From Roseiarcus sp963842835 (GTDB taxonomy: Bacteria; Pseudomonadota; Alphaproteobacteria; Rhizobiales; Beijerinckiaceae), in assembly GCA_963842835.1 (NCBI GenBank), contig CAWJIB010000009.1, forward strand, positions 1,054,001-1,118,000: DNA of 64,000 nucleotides. Reading direction: 5' to 3'. Under the pieces are notes generated by a model. The model made no database searches and was not told where the DNA came from. It saw only the letters and a list, made by a program, of their open reading frames with translations. Below, piece by piece: positions 49,816-58,943 of the stretch; the stretch's first letter is position 1, and each line of letters starts with the position of its first letter. A program made the translations under genes and the position numbers.

Positions 49816-50733
49816 TCAAGATTTCGCCAGCACGCCGTCGATCCACGCGATCAGATCCGCCTTGACCTCCTCGCGATTGATCTCGTTGAGCATTTCATGC
49901 CGGCCGTCGGCGTAGAGGCGCACGCTCACAGCGAGGCCGGCGCCGCGATAGGCGTCGATCAGGCTCCGCAGATTGACGCCGACGGGATCGCGCGCGCCGC
50001 TCATGATGGCGATCGGCAAGGTCTTGGGAATGCGCGCGATCCGGTCAGGCGCGAGCGGCGGCGCCAATCCCCCGAGGAGATCGATCACGAGCTGCGTCGA
50101 GACGTCGAAGCCGCACAGGGGGTCGGCGACATAGGCGTCGACTTCAGCGGGATCGCGCGACAGCCAATCGAAATCGGTGCGCGCGGGCCGGAACGGCTTG
50201 TTGAATTCGCCGAACATCATCGCCCTGAGAAGCGCGCTTCTGCCGCGCGGGCCCAGGCGCCAGCGCTCGAAGCGCGCGACGAGGGCGCCGAGGCCGGCGA
50301 TGGCGGGCGGGCGTCCGTTGGAGCCCGACAGGATCGCGCCGGCGAGCGCCTCGCCGTGATCGGCAATGAAGCTCTGGCCCATGAACGAGCCCATGGAATG
50401 GCCGAAGAACAAGATCGGCGCGCCGGGATTGTCGGCGCCGATGCGGCGGTTGAGCGTCCACAGGTCGGCCAAGCACAATCGCCATCCGTCCTGCGCGGCG
50501 AAGAAGCCGAGGTCGTCCGGCGCGGCGGTCCGCCCGTGACCCCGGTGGTCGTCGGCGTAAGCGCCGATCCCGGCGCGGTTCAACGCAAGGGCGAAATCCT
50601 GGTAACGCTGGGAATGTTCGGCGAGCCCATGCGCGATCTGAACGATCGCGCGCGGCGGAGCCTCCGGCATCCAGCGCCGCACGAAAATGCGCGCGCCGTC
50701 GCTCGCTTCGAGCATCAAATGCGATGCCGCCAT
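49816..50733 (-). CDS. Alpha/beta hydrolase, monoacylglycerol-lipase-like
   Basis: 305 residues from the ATG at 50733 (GGGAGAAAC upstream). Serine hydrolase with the HG oxyanion loop QIAHGLAEHSQRYQ, elbow FGHSMGSFMGQSF and an acid-His pair in MSGARDPVGV and ADGRHEMLNE. This set matches the monoacylglycerol lipase/lysophospholipase class (Hydrolase_4). Cytoplasmic, as no signal is seen. Confidence 0.9.
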   Translation of the reverse strand: MAASHLMLEASDGARIFVRRWMPEAPPRAIVQIAHGLAEHSQRYQDFALALNRAGIGAYADDHRGHGRTAAPDDLGFFAAQDGWRLCLADLWTLNRRIGADNPGAPILFFGHSMGSFMGQSFIADHGEALAGAILSGSNGRPPAIAGLGALVARFERWRLGPRGRSALLRAMMFGEFNKPFRPARTDFDWLSRDPAEVDAYVADPLCGFDVSTQLVIDLLGGLAPPLAPDRIARIPKTLPIAIMSGARDPVGVNLRSLIDAYRGAGLAVSVRLYADGRHEMLNEINREEVKADLIAWIDGVLAKS

Positions 50734-50940
50734 TGTCGCGTTTCTCCCGCCGAAGTTTTGTTGGGGCGACCGACAGGCGAGGCGCCGCCCGAGCGGCGCG
50801 ATTCGGCCAAACTGAAGGAATGCGCGCCCTTTCAATTTGACTGACGCAAACCGCTGGAGCGACAGTCTGCGGCGTCCGCCTCGTCTTCGCAAGGGCCGGA
50901 GTTTGCCTCGCGCGATCCCATCGCGCCCTTAGGCCGGCGC

Positions 50941-51849
50941 TCACTCCGCCCCTTCGCTCCCCGCCACGATGCCCGGCGGCAGCGCCAGGCAATGGTCGGC
51001 GATGGCGCCGGCGGTGGTGATCCAGACGCGCTCGCGCGCCGCCGCGATATGGCGCAACGCGCGGCGCAAGGGGCGCAGGCGGTGGGGCTGGGCGACGATA
51101 TAGGCGTGCAGCGCGATCCCCATCGCCAGCGGCGCCGCGGCCGATTGTTCGAGCATCTCGTCGAAGGCGTCGACGATCATGTCGGCGAACTCAGACCCGC
51201 TGGCGCCGCGCACGACGATCGCGGGGATGTCGTTGAGTTCCTGCGGATAGGGCACCGAGAGCAGCCGTCCGCCGCCGCGCACGCTCAAGTATACGGGCTG
51301 ATCGTCCATCGCCCAATCCAGAACATAGCGGTAGCCGGCCTCGGCGAGAAGATCGGGCGTCGTCGCGCTCTCGGAAATCCATGGGCCGAGCCAGCCCGCG
51401 GGCGCTCGCCCCTCATGCGCGCGAATGCGCGCGGTCGCCTCTTCGATCAGCGCGCGTTCGGCGGCCTCGGGGAGGGTTCCCTGACGTTCGGAATTGGTGC
51501 GGCCGTGCCCGACGATTTCGTCGCCGCGCGCCCGGAACGCCGCGATCAGATCGGGCGCTTCGTCATAGAGGTCGGAATTGAGAAGGATCGAGGCGGGAAA
51601 ATCTTCCGCCGCGAAGAGATCGATGAGCCGCCACGCCCCGACGCGGTTGCCCCAGTCGCGCCAGGAATAGTTCATCACGTCGGGCTGATGGGGCGCCGGC
51701 GCCAACTGAGCGCCGAATCCCTCGGCGAAGGCGAAGGTCTCGAGGTTGAGCCCGAGATAGACCGCGAGGCGCTTGCCGCCCGGCCAGTCGTATGGCGGCC
51801 GGCTCTTGATCGCGCTGTAGCGATAACGCCCGTGACCTTGCGACTTCAT
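50941..51849 (-). CDS. Polysaccharide deacetylase-family protein, PuuE-like
   Basis: 302 residues, no signal peptide. NodB-type barrel: GKRLAVYLGLNLETFAFAEG, ASILLNSDLYDEAPDLIAAF, the GHGRTNSERQGTLPEAAERA metal-site helix and PAGWLGPWISES. Compared with chitin deacetylases the metal triad is altered, as in the PuuE/allantoinase-like cytoplasmic branch (GHGRTNSE). Substrate may be allantoin-like, but this is inference. It is next to the lipase-like gene on the same strand. Confidence 0.82.
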   Translation of the reverse strand: MKSQGHGRYRYSAIKSRPPYDWPGGKRLAVYLGLNLETFAFAEGFGAQLAPAPHQPDVMNYSWRDWGNRVGAWRLIDLFAAEDFPASILLNSDLYDEAPDLIAAFRARGDEIVGHGRTNSERQGTLPEAAERALIEEATARIRAHEGRAPAGWLGPWISESATTPDLLAEAGYRYVLDWAMDDQPVYLSVRGGGRLLSVPYPQELNDIPAIVVRGASGSEFADMIVDAFDEMLEQSAAAPLAMGIALHAYIVAQPHRLRPLRRALRHIAAARERVWITTAGAIADHCLALPPGIVAGSEGAE

Positions 51850-51897
51850 CGGCTGACCTCCGTCGCCGCGTCCATCGCGGCGCTGTGATCGGGCGCC

Positions 51898-51934
51898 TCG
51901 CGCCCTACCGGGCGCATCGCGCCCTACCGGGCGC
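51898..51934. repeat. 18-bp direct repeat at a chemoreceptor stop
   Basis: TCGCGCCCTACCGGGCGC occurs at 51898-51915 and 51917-51934, separated by one A. Each unit holds a small palindrome (GCGCCC/GGGCGC). The second unit includes the stop codon of the chemoreceptor on the minus strand, so the repeats may shape its 3' end. Confidence 0.75.
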
Positions 51935-54134
51935 TTGCAAGGGCGGCGCCGCGCGGACGGGCGGCTTGGGGCGCGGACGACGAACGGGAACGGCCGGGCG
52001 AAACGGCGCGCGGCGCGTTCCCCTGCGCTTCCCGGCCCGTCGAGGCCTCGCCGACCCGGAACCGGCCGATCAGGTCCGAAAGCTCGGAGGTCTCCTGCGA
52101 CAGCGAATGGCTCGTCGCCGTCAATTCCTCGACCATCGCCGCGTTCTGCTGCGTCACCTGATCCATCCGGCCGATCGCGACGTTGACTTCGTCGAGCCCC
52201 GTCGCCTGCTCCTTGGCGCCCGCTGCGATCTCGGCGATGACGGCGTTGACGTCGGCCACCTGCGCCATGATCCGCTCGAGCGAGGCGCCGGTCTCGGCGA
52301 CCAACTCGACGCCCTGGCCGACCTGGGTGGTCGAAGCGGAAATCAGCGCCTTGATCTCCTTGGCCGCCTCGGCGGAGCGCTGGGCGAGCGCGCGCACTTC
52401 TGCGGCGACGACGGCGAAGCCCCGGCCGGCCTCGCCCGCGCGCGCGGCCTCGACGCCCGCGTTCAGGGCGAGAAGATTGGTCTGGAACGCGATTTCGTCG
52501 ATGACCCCGATGATCTGAGAAATCTGTTGCGCCGATTTGGCGATGGCGTCCATCGCCGCGACCGCCTGGCGCACCACCTGCGCGCCTTTCTTGGCGTCGC
52601 CGTCGGCCCCGGCGACGACCTCGCGCGCGTGGGTGGCGCCCTCGGCGGCTTTCTTCATCGTCGCGGTGATCTGGCCGAGCGCCGCCGCGGTCTCCTCGAG
52701 GCTCGCAGCCTGCTGCTCGGTGCGACGCGACAAATCGTCCGAGGCTTGCGACACTTCGCCGGCGTTGGCGCGAATCCCGTGGGTCGTCGCCGATATGACC
52801 GCCAGAGTCCGCTGCAATTGCGCGATCGCGGCGTTAAAGTCGTCCTTCAGTTTCTGGTAGGCGGGCGGGAAGTCCTCGACGATGCGATAGGTCAGGTTGC
52901 CCTGCGACAATTGCTCGTGGCCCCGCGCGATGATGGCTACGACCTGTTCCTGCTCACGGGCGCGCGCCGCGCGCTCGGTTTCGTTGCTCTGTCGCTCGGC
53001 TTCACTCGTCTCGCGTTGATCCCGCGCTTCGCGCTCCAGACGCTGGCGGTCCAGCGCGGCTTCCCTGAATGTCGCGACAGCCTTGGCCATCTGACCGATC
53101 TCGTCGCCGCGGCCGCGCGCCGGAATCTCGGCCTCGAGGTCGCCGGCCGCCAGGCCGAGCATAGCGTCGCGCAGCTGGCCGAGCGGCTTGGCGGTGGTGC
53201 GCCCGACGAAGATCGCTGAAGCGAGGCCGCCCGCGAGCGCGAGAAGAATGGCGCCGAAAATGATTTCTCGGGTCAGCGTTTCGGCCGTCGCGAGCCGCAC
53301 GCCCGCCGCCTCGCCCTCGGCCGACACTTTCGCGTCGAGGTCGCGCACCACCGGGGCGATCAGATCCAAGGCGCCGCTCACTCTCTCGGCGGCGCGCATG
53401 AAATCCAATTCCGCCGCGCTGACGGCCTTGAACGCCTCCGAATAGTCCTTGAAGCCGGCGCGAAGGGCGTCTTTGGTTTCCTTCGGGATGTCCGCGCGCT
53501 TGAGGGCGCTCTCGAACCGGCCGTATTCGACCTCCCACTCGCCCGTCAGGCTGTCGTCGAAAGTCGCCGCGAATTCCGTCTGGGCGCGGCGCATCGCGTT
53601 CAGCGCGCCGAGCATGCGCTCGGCCTCGACCGCGTCCTGGTCGGCGATGACCGCCTTGACGCGATCGGTCAGCGCCTCGGCGCTCGCATCGACGCGATCG
53701 AGGAGCGCGCCCGAACCGGAGTCGCCGAGCGTGTTCGCCAATGTCCGGGTCATGGCGAACTGTTTCGAAATCGCCTCGATCTCGATCTTCAGGGTGGAAA
53801 TCTGTTTACCGAAGTTCTCGCCGCGCGGCGCCTGCGCGAAGGCGTCGACGCGCTGGGACAGGTCCTTCGCGCCATCGGCGAACTTCTGCAGGTCGGTCGT
53901 TTCGCGCCGGAAGCGGACATCGCGGCTGGCGGTCTTCAGTTCGATCGCCGAAGCGGCGATTTCGCTCGCTTTCTTCTCCAGCTGGGAAAACGCCGTGGCG
54001 TCCGCGAACGCGGCGGCGATCCTGCCGCTGCCGATGAGATAAGCGCTTCCGATGACGACCAGCCCGGCGACGAAGGCGACGCTGACTAGAGCGATGCGCA
54101 CCTTGATCGTCAGGAGATTGGTAAGCAAAGCCAT
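51924..54134 (-). CDS. Methyl-accepting chemotaxis protein
   Basis: 736 residues. Membrane helix 1 (residues about 11-32), a helical periplasmic sensor with a helical-bimodular look (many Ala/Glu/Lys heptads, residues 35-290), helix 2 (about 290-310), a HAMP domain (TTAKPLGQLRDAMLGLAAGD) and the signalling hairpin with EIAFQTNLLALNAGVEAARAG. The C-terminal tail is basic and lacks the NWETF-type tether. No chemotaxis kinase genes lie nearby, so it is a stand-alone receptor gene. The ligand is unknown. Confidence 0.95.
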   Translation of the reverse strand: MALLTNLLTIKVRIALVSVAFVAGLVVIGSAYLIGSGRIAAAFADATAFSQLEKKASEIAASAIELKTASRDVRFRRETTDLQKFADGAKDLSQRVDAFAQAPRGENFGKQISTLKIEIEAISKQFAMTRTLANTLGDSGSGALLDRVDASAEALTDRVKAVIADQDAVEAERMLGALNAMRRAQTEFAATFDDSLTGEWEVEYGRFESALKRADIPKETKDALRAGFKDYSEAFKAVSAAELDFMRAAERVSGALDLIAPVVRDLDAKVSAEGEAAGVRLATAETLTREIIFGAILLALAGGLASAIFVGRTTAKPLGQLRDAMLGLAAGDLEAEIPARGRGDEIGQMAKAVATFREAALDRQRLEREARDQRETSEAERQSNETERAARAREQEQVVAIIARGHEQLSQGNLTYRIVEDFPPAYQKLKDDFNAAIAQLQRTLAVISATTHGIRANAGEVSQASDDLSRRTEQQAASLEETAAALGQITATMKKAAEGATHAREVVAGADGDAKKGAQVVRQAVAAMDAIAKSAQQISQIIGVIDEIAFQTNLLALNAGVEAARAGEAGRGFAVVAAEVRALAQRSAEAAKEIKALISASTTQVGQGVELVAETGASLERIMAQVADVNAVIAEIAAGAKEQATGLDEVNVAIGRMDQVTQQNAAMVEELTATSHSLSQETSELSDLIGRFRVGEASTGREAQGNAPRAVSPGRSRSSSAPQAARPRGAALASAR

Positions 54135-54342
54135 TTGTCCACCCCATCGAGCCCGATTGGGGTCGGAATATCGTTGCTTCGTCTTAACTTAGGGTCAACG
54201 CCGGGCCCGCGCGGCGAAGCCGTCTCGACGAAAGAAAAGGCGCCGCCTGGTCGAGATAAATCGGCCGGCCGACTTCCGAGGGCGCCAGCGGCGGCCTTCG
54301 CGCCGCGCGGGCGCGCGGAGCGCCAAGAGGGATGCGTCCGCC

Positions 54343-55143
54343 CTAGAAGCGCCGCCACAGCGCGACGACGATCCCGGTTTCGCGGTTGGCGTTGACGGCC
54401 TTCACGGTCGTGTACATGCCGAACTGCGCCGACCAGTTCTTGTCGAAATCGTAGACGAGGCTCGGCTCGACGGTCATCGTCTGCTCCGCGGGAAACAGCG
54501 GCGCCCGCGATCCGTTCGAAACGGAGTTGAAGGATTGCGCCATGATCGTCAGGTCCTGGCGCGGATGGACCCCGAAAGTCAGATCGGCGCGCCATTCGTC
54601 CGGGGGGCCGGCGGCGCGCGTGCGATAGCCGAGGCTGGCGTCGAGGAAGCTCTGCCAGCTGCCGAGGACGAAGCTCGAGCCGACGAGCGTGCGCCAGTCG
54701 CTGTCGAATCCGGTGTTCCCGGCCTGCGCGGGCCGCAGGGCGTCCTCAGCGCCGGGAGCGAGCGCGGTTCCCTCCACCGACCAGACGAGCGATTGCGATG
54801 AAAATAGCCGCGCGCGCAGGCCGGCGGCGCTATAGTCGAGACCGCGATAGGAATCGGCGATCGGCGCGGCGATGGCGTAATTTTCGAGGCCCGTGTGAAC
54901 GAAAGCGGTCAGCCAGTCCCGCACGCCGTACTCCACGTCGAGGGAGGTTTCGAGGCGCGTCTCGCGCACGGCGCGGGCGCCGGTCTGTCCGCCGAAGTCG
55001 CCTTCGCCGTCTTCCAGCGAAAGGATCGCCTGGCCCGTTCCCTCGGGCCAAGTCCAGGCGCCGGCGAGCGCCGCGGCGGGGACGAACACCGCCAGCGAGG
55101 CCGCCGCGACGCGGCGCCATCCCTTTTGCACGCAACCCGCCAC
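54343..55143 (-). CDS. Exported protein, probable outer-membrane beta-barrel
   Basis: 266 residues, GTG start. A signal peptide-like stretch (VAAASLAVFVPAAALAGA) precedes repeated amphipathic strands with Tyr, Trp and Phe at ends: VEYGVRDWLTAFVHTGLENYA, SFLDASLGYRTRAAGP, YDFDKNWSAQFGMYTTV and the C-terminal Phe (VVALWRRF) typical of barrels recognised by BamA. Family not recognised; annotated relatives are usually hypothetical. It lies alone upstream of a small protein gene. Confidence 0.65.
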   Translation of the reverse strand: MAGCVQKGWRRVAAASLAVFVPAAALAGAWTWPEGTGQAILSLEDGEGDFGGQTGARAVRETRLETSLDVEYGVRDWLTAFVHTGLENYAIAAPIADSYRGLDYSAAGLRARLFSSQSLVWSVEGTALAPGAEDALRPAQAGNTGFDSDWRTLVGSSFVLGSWQSFLDASLGYRTRAAGPPDEWRADLTFGVHPRQDLTIMAQSFNSVSNGSRAPLFPAEQTMTVEPSLVYDFDKNWSAQFGMYTTVKAVNANRETGIVVALWRRF

Positions 55144-55437
55144 CCAAACCCCCGCAACAGCTGGAGGCGCCGGCCGCGCTGCGCGTCCGGCTGGAATGCA
55201 CAGAATTTTTTTTAAGTGACCCCGCCCGGCAATCCACGTCCAGCAGCTGGATTACGCAGGGAAGGGGGATCGGCTGTCAAGCGCGAAAACGATTCCGCCG
55301 GCCGAATTCGCGGCGGCGGTTTGCCGCGCGGGAGCGACGTGGCGGCTGTGCTCCCGCTGCGCTTCATTTTGCGAAGCTCGGCTCCCGGATCAATTCGCCG
55401 CCGCGCGGAGTTGGGCCCGGGTCGCCGCCGTAACGCG

Positions 55438-55668
55438 CTAGAAGTCGAAAAACTTGCGACGCAGCGCGTCCTCGTATCGCGTCTTGGCTTCTTTGACCGC
55501 GCTGCGAAGCTCGTCCTCGCGAAAATGCGCCGCCTCCCATTCGTCGACTTCGGCGACCGAATGATTGACAGAGGCCAGCGCTTCTTCCTCTCGGATCGCC
55601 TTGATCCATTTTTCGACCGCCGCTTTATAGGCGGCTTGCATCTGATCGAGATCCGCTTCGTCTTGCAT
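55438..55668 (-). CDS. Small conserved helical protein
   Basis: 76 residues from the ATG at 55668 (GGAGG 6-7 bp upstream). All-helical and charged: DLDQMQAAYKAAVEKWIKAI, then EDELRSAVKEAKTRYEDALR. It resembles small conserved proteins of rhizobial genomes with no assigned function. Coiled-coil propensity suggests oligomerisation. Confidence 0.6.
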   Translation of the reverse strand: MQDEADLDQMQAAYKAAVEKWIKAIREEEALASVNHSVAEVDEWEAAHFREDELRSAVKEAKTRYEDALRRKFFDF

Positions 55669-56132
55669 GCGGCGCCTCCGCTTTGGCATGGCGTATCTCG
55701 GCGATGTGACTGAGAGAAGACAGTTCCCGCGGGCGCTGTAACGGCGTCGAGCGAAGCGCTGCCGCAACCCGAAGCGCGTCGCGGCGCTGACGGCCAACAG
55801 CTCGCTTACGTGCGCCTTGATCAGACCGCGCTCTACGCGAAGTGACTAGACGCCGGGTCTAGCCCGTTCGAGCCGGCGAGCGTAAGATACAGCGCTTCAA
55901 GTCGACCAAGTCCGCTCAGCGCTTTGTTTCCGTCCACGCCGCTTTTTGCAATGTTTCCGACGTCCGGCGAGCCATGGTTTCGGGCTCTGGCTAGCGGCAA
56001 TTTCGGCTTGAGGCCGCAGCGCTTGGAGAGGCGCGACAACCGCTGCGGCCCGAATTGAGACCTCGACGCCGTCGCGATACAGGGCCCGACCGTCAACGCG
56101 CCTTTGCCTCGATCGCCACGACGGGAACGGAC
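55669..56132. other. 464-bp intergenic region with a large hairpin
   Basis: No convincing gene. A perfect 10-bp inverted repeat (GGCCGCAGCG 56012-56021 with CGCTGCGGCC 56041-56050, 19-nt loop) lies about 80 bp before the next gene. A smaller palindrome CTAGA-TCTAG is at 55846-55862. These could be remnants of mobile elements or regulatory hairpins; neither can be identified. Confidence 0.5.
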
Positions 56133-56642
56133 ATGGCCATGAGCTTCACCAAGCTGTTGCGAAATTTGCCCTCGGTCGGCCTCGCCCTCGCCCTGATCGC
56201 CGGCGCGACGCACGCCCAGGCGCAGGCCGCGCGGGGACCCTTCGCAAGTTACCCCGGTTCGTGGTCCGGCGGCGGCGCCATCTCGCTTGCGAGCGGCGCC
56301 GTCGAACGGCTGCGTTGCACCGCGGGATATCGCGTCGACGATGGCGGCGCGACGCTCGTGCAGAACCTCAATTGTGTGAGCGACACCTATAAGTTCGAAT
56401 TGCGAACCCAGATTCAGGCGACCGGAAGCGACATCACGGGCCGGTGGTTCGAAGTCACGCGCAATGCGGAAGGAGCCATTGTCGGTCGGGTCAGCGGCAG
56501 CCACGTCGAAGGGACAGTCTCGGGGCCCGGCTTCACCGCCACCTTCTCGCTCCAGGCGCGCGCCAGTCGACAGCAGGTTTTGATCCGGTCGCAGGGCGGC
56601 GACATAGCGCAAATCTCGGCCGAGCTCGCCCGAGCCCGCTGA
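56133..56642 (+). CDS. Exported small protein of unknown function
   Basis: 169 residues from the ATG at 56133. Signal peptide MAMSFTKLLRNLPSVGLALA to AHAQAQ. Mature part beta-rich: PFASYPGSWSGGGAISLASGAVERLRCTAGYRV, CVSDTYKFELRTQIQATGSD and SGSHVEGTVSGPGFTATFSL. Two Cys about 25 residues apart may form a disulfide. Common in Rhizobiales as hypothetical protein. Function not assigned. Confidence 0.65.
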   Translation: MAMSFTKLLRNLPSVGLALALIAGATHAQAQAARGPFASYPGSWSGGGAISLASGAVERLRCTAGYRVDDGGATLVQNLNCVSDTYKFELRTQIQATGSDITGRWFEVTRNAEGAIVGRVSGSHVEGTVSGPGFTATFSLQARASRQQVLIRSQGGDIAQISAELARAR

Positions 56643-56842
56643 CGCCTGCGTCCTGCCGAACGGGCAAGCGCGTCGGCCGGCGATCGAGCGCGTGAACCGC
56701 CCATCGCGTGGCGATACCCCCTCCGATTGGCTCGTTGAAGACCGGCGGTCTTTTGGAGAAAACGCTTGGCGGCGAAGAAAAGCTCGCCGCATAATGGCTC
56801 AGCTAAGGCGCCAGAGGCAGATGAGCTTTACCCGAAGCGTTG

Positions 56843-56955
56843 GTCGTCATCGCGAGCATGGCCGGACGAATGCTTCGCATTCGCCTACAGAAGCGATCCA
56901 GGGGGGAACGCGCGCCCGGCGCCTTCTTCGTCGCTGCGCTCCTCGCAAAGACTGC
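56843..56955. repeat. Degenerate dispersed repeat upstream of the Mla operon
   Basis: Sequence beginning CGTCATCGCGAGC and ending GCTCCTCGCAAAGAC forms a long imperfect inverted repeat with GAAGCGATCCAGGGG in the middle. This pattern matches the widespread intergenic element of rhizobial genomes that reads GTCATTGCGAGC...AATCCAGG. It occupies most of the 348-bp gap before mlaE (56643-56990). Confidence 0.6.
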
Positions 56956-56990
56956 GCTCATGGGCGCAAATGTAACGAGGAGCCGCCGCC

Positions 56991-58148
56991 ATGGCTGCAT
57001 CGACGCGCGTGACTTCGCCATCCGATCCGCTGCTGAGCTGGACGGTGCACGACGACCAGCTCTCGGCGGTCGCTTCCGGGGCCTGGACCTGCGCCAACGG
57101 CGATCATCTGGAACGCCTGGCCGACAGCCTCGATCGGCAGCCCGCTTCGACCGTGACGCTCGACATCAGCGGCGTCGAGGCGCTTGACACGTTCGGGGCC
57201 TGGCTGATCGAGCGCGCGGTCCGCCAGGCCGAGAGCCGAAAGCAGACCGCGCAGCTCGCAGCCGTTCCCGATCGCTATCGCGACCTGCTCGCGGCCCTGG
57301 ACCGCACCAATCGCCAGGCCGCGCCGCCGCCGCCCGCAGGCAATCCCCTCGTCGCGGGGGTGGCGGCGGTCGGCGCGCGAGTCTCGGCGATTGGCGATGA
57401 CCTGGTCCCCCTGGTCGCCATGTTCGGCGCCCTGACCTTCGCGCAGCTCGACCGCTTCACCAAACGCCCGCAGCTCGCGCGCGTGCGCGACACCGTCCAT
57501 CACTTCGAACGGGTCAGCTGGCAGGCGATTCCGATCATTCTGCTGATCACTTTCGTCGTGGGCGCCATTATCGCGCAGCAGGGCTTTTTCTATTTTCGCA
57601 AGTTCGGAGCGCAGGACTACGTCGTCAATCTCGTCGGCGTGCTGGTTTTGCGCGAACTTGGCGTCCTCATCGTCGCGATCATGGTGGCGGGCCGATCCGG
57701 CAGCGCTTTCACCGCCGAGCTCGGCTCGATGAAGATGCGCGAAGAGATCGACGCCTTGCGCACCATGGGGCTTGATCCGATCGACGTGCTCGCGTTGCCG
57801 CGCGTCGTCGCACTGGTCTTCGGACTGCCCATTCTAACCTTCCTGGGAGGGGCCGCGGCGATTCTCGGCGGCGTGCTCATCGCTTGGGTCGATGGCGGCA
57901 TGAGCCCCGTGACATTCCTCGCGCGGTTGCAGGACGCGGTTTCGCTTTCGGACTTCGAGGTCGGTCTCTACAAGGCGCCCTGCATGGCGCTGGTGATCGG
58001 CGCGGTCGCCTGCACCGAAGGGTTTCGCGTGGCGGGCAGCGCCGTTTCGCTTGGCATCCAGACGACGGCTTCGGTGGTGAAGTCCATATTCCTGGTCATC
58101 GTGCTCGACGGGCTTTTCGCGATATTCTTCTCGGCGATCGGGATGTAA
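56991..58148 (+). CDS. mlaE: MlaE permease with N-terminal STAS domain
   Basis: 385 residues. Residues 15-110 form a STAS domain (MlaB-like: TVTLDISGVEALDTFGAWLI), fused to the permease (120-385). The permease has the MlaE signatures FVVGAIIAQQGFFYFRKFGA, LRELGVLIVAIMVAGRSGSAFTAELGSMKM and the coupling helix EEIDALRTMGLDPIDVLALPR. It moves phospholipids between membranes with MlaF and MlaD. Separate MlaB is thus not needed. Confidence 0.93.
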   Translation: MAASTRVTSPSDPLLSWTVHDDQLSAVASGAWTCANGDHLERLADSLDRQPASTVTLDISGVEALDTFGAWLIERAVRQAESRKQTAQLAAVPDRYRDLLAALDRTNRQAAPPPPAGNPLVAGVAAVGARVSAIGDDLVPLVAMFGALTFAQLDRFTKRPQLARVRDTVHHFERVSWQAIPIILLITFVVGAIIAQQGFFYFRKFGAQDYVVNLVGVLVLRELGVLIVAIMVAGRSGSAFTAELGSMKMREEIDALRTMGLDPIDVLALPRVVALVFGLPILTFLGGAAAILGGVLIAWVDGGMSPVTFLARLQDAVSLSDFEVGLYKAPCMALVIGAVACTEGFRVAGSAVSLGIQTTASVVKSIFLVIVLDGLFAIFFSAIGM

Positions 58149-58150
58149 GG

Positions 58151-58933
58151 ATGGACGTCGCGCCGCACGAGCCAATCATTCAGGTCCGTGACCTGATCGT
58201 CGCCTTCGATGATCGGGTGGTGCTCGATGGGCTTTCGCTGGACGTCGAACGCGGCGAGACTGTGGGCGTCGTCGGCGCCTCGGGCGCCGGGAAGTCGGTT
58301 CTCCTGCGCACGCTGCTCGGCCTGGTCCCCAAGAGCGCCGGCAGTGTCCGGGTGCTGGGCATCGATCTCAGAGAGGCGAGCGTGAAGGAGCGACATTCGG
58401 TGGGGCGGCGGTGCGGAACCCTGTTCCAGCAAGGCGCGCTGTTTTCCTCGCTTTCGGTGTTGGAGAACGTGCAGTTCCCTATGCGTGAGTATCTCCACCT
58501 TTCGGATCGCCTGCGGCGCGAAGTGGCGATGGCGAAGATCGAGATGGTGGGGCTCGACCCGAACGATGCCGGCAAGTATCCAGCGCAACTGTCGGGTGGC
58601 ATGAATAAGCGCGCGGCGCTGGCGCGCGCTCTCGCCCTCGACCCGGAAATTCTGTTTCTCGACGAGCCGACTTCCGATCTGGATAACATCGCGGCCGACG
58701 AATTCGACAACCTCATTCGCACGCTGCGTCGCACCCTTGGGCTCACCGTGTTCATGGTCACCCATGATCTGGAAAGCGTCGGGCGAGTTTGCGATCGGGT
58801 CGCCGCCATCGCGGACAAGCGCATCGTGTTCACAGGGCCGCTCACGGCTGTCGATCAGGCGCAGCACCCTTGGGTGAAGGCCTATTTTGGCGGTCCGCGC
58901 GCGCGCGCGGCGCTGGCGCTTGTTGTGAGATGA
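58151..58933 (+). CDS. mlaF: MlaF ATPase of the Mla lipid transporter
   Basis: 260 residues. ATPase with Walker A GASGAGKSVLLRTLLGL, Q-loop LFQQGALFSSLSVLENVQFP, signature LSGGMNKRAALARAL and Walker B EILFLDEPTSDLD. The D-loop reads DLDNIAA rather than the common GLDPI, and the H-loop is VTHDLESV. The ATG at 58151 is two bases after the mlaE stop, so it is in the same operon. Confidence 0.94.
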   Translation: MDVAPHEPIIQVRDLIVAFDDRVVLDGLSLDVERGETVGVVGASGAGKSVLLRTLLGLVPKSAGSVRVLGIDLREASVKERHSVGRRCGTLFQQGALFSSLSVLENVQFPMREYLHLSDRLRREVAMAKIEMVGLDPNDAGKYPAQLSGGMNKRAALARALALDPEILFLDEPTSDLDNIAADEFDNLIRTLRRTLGLTVFMVTHDLESVGRVCDRVAAIADKRIVFTGPLTAVDQAQHPWVKAYFGGPRARAALALVVR

Positions 58934-58943
58934 GGGGCGGTCG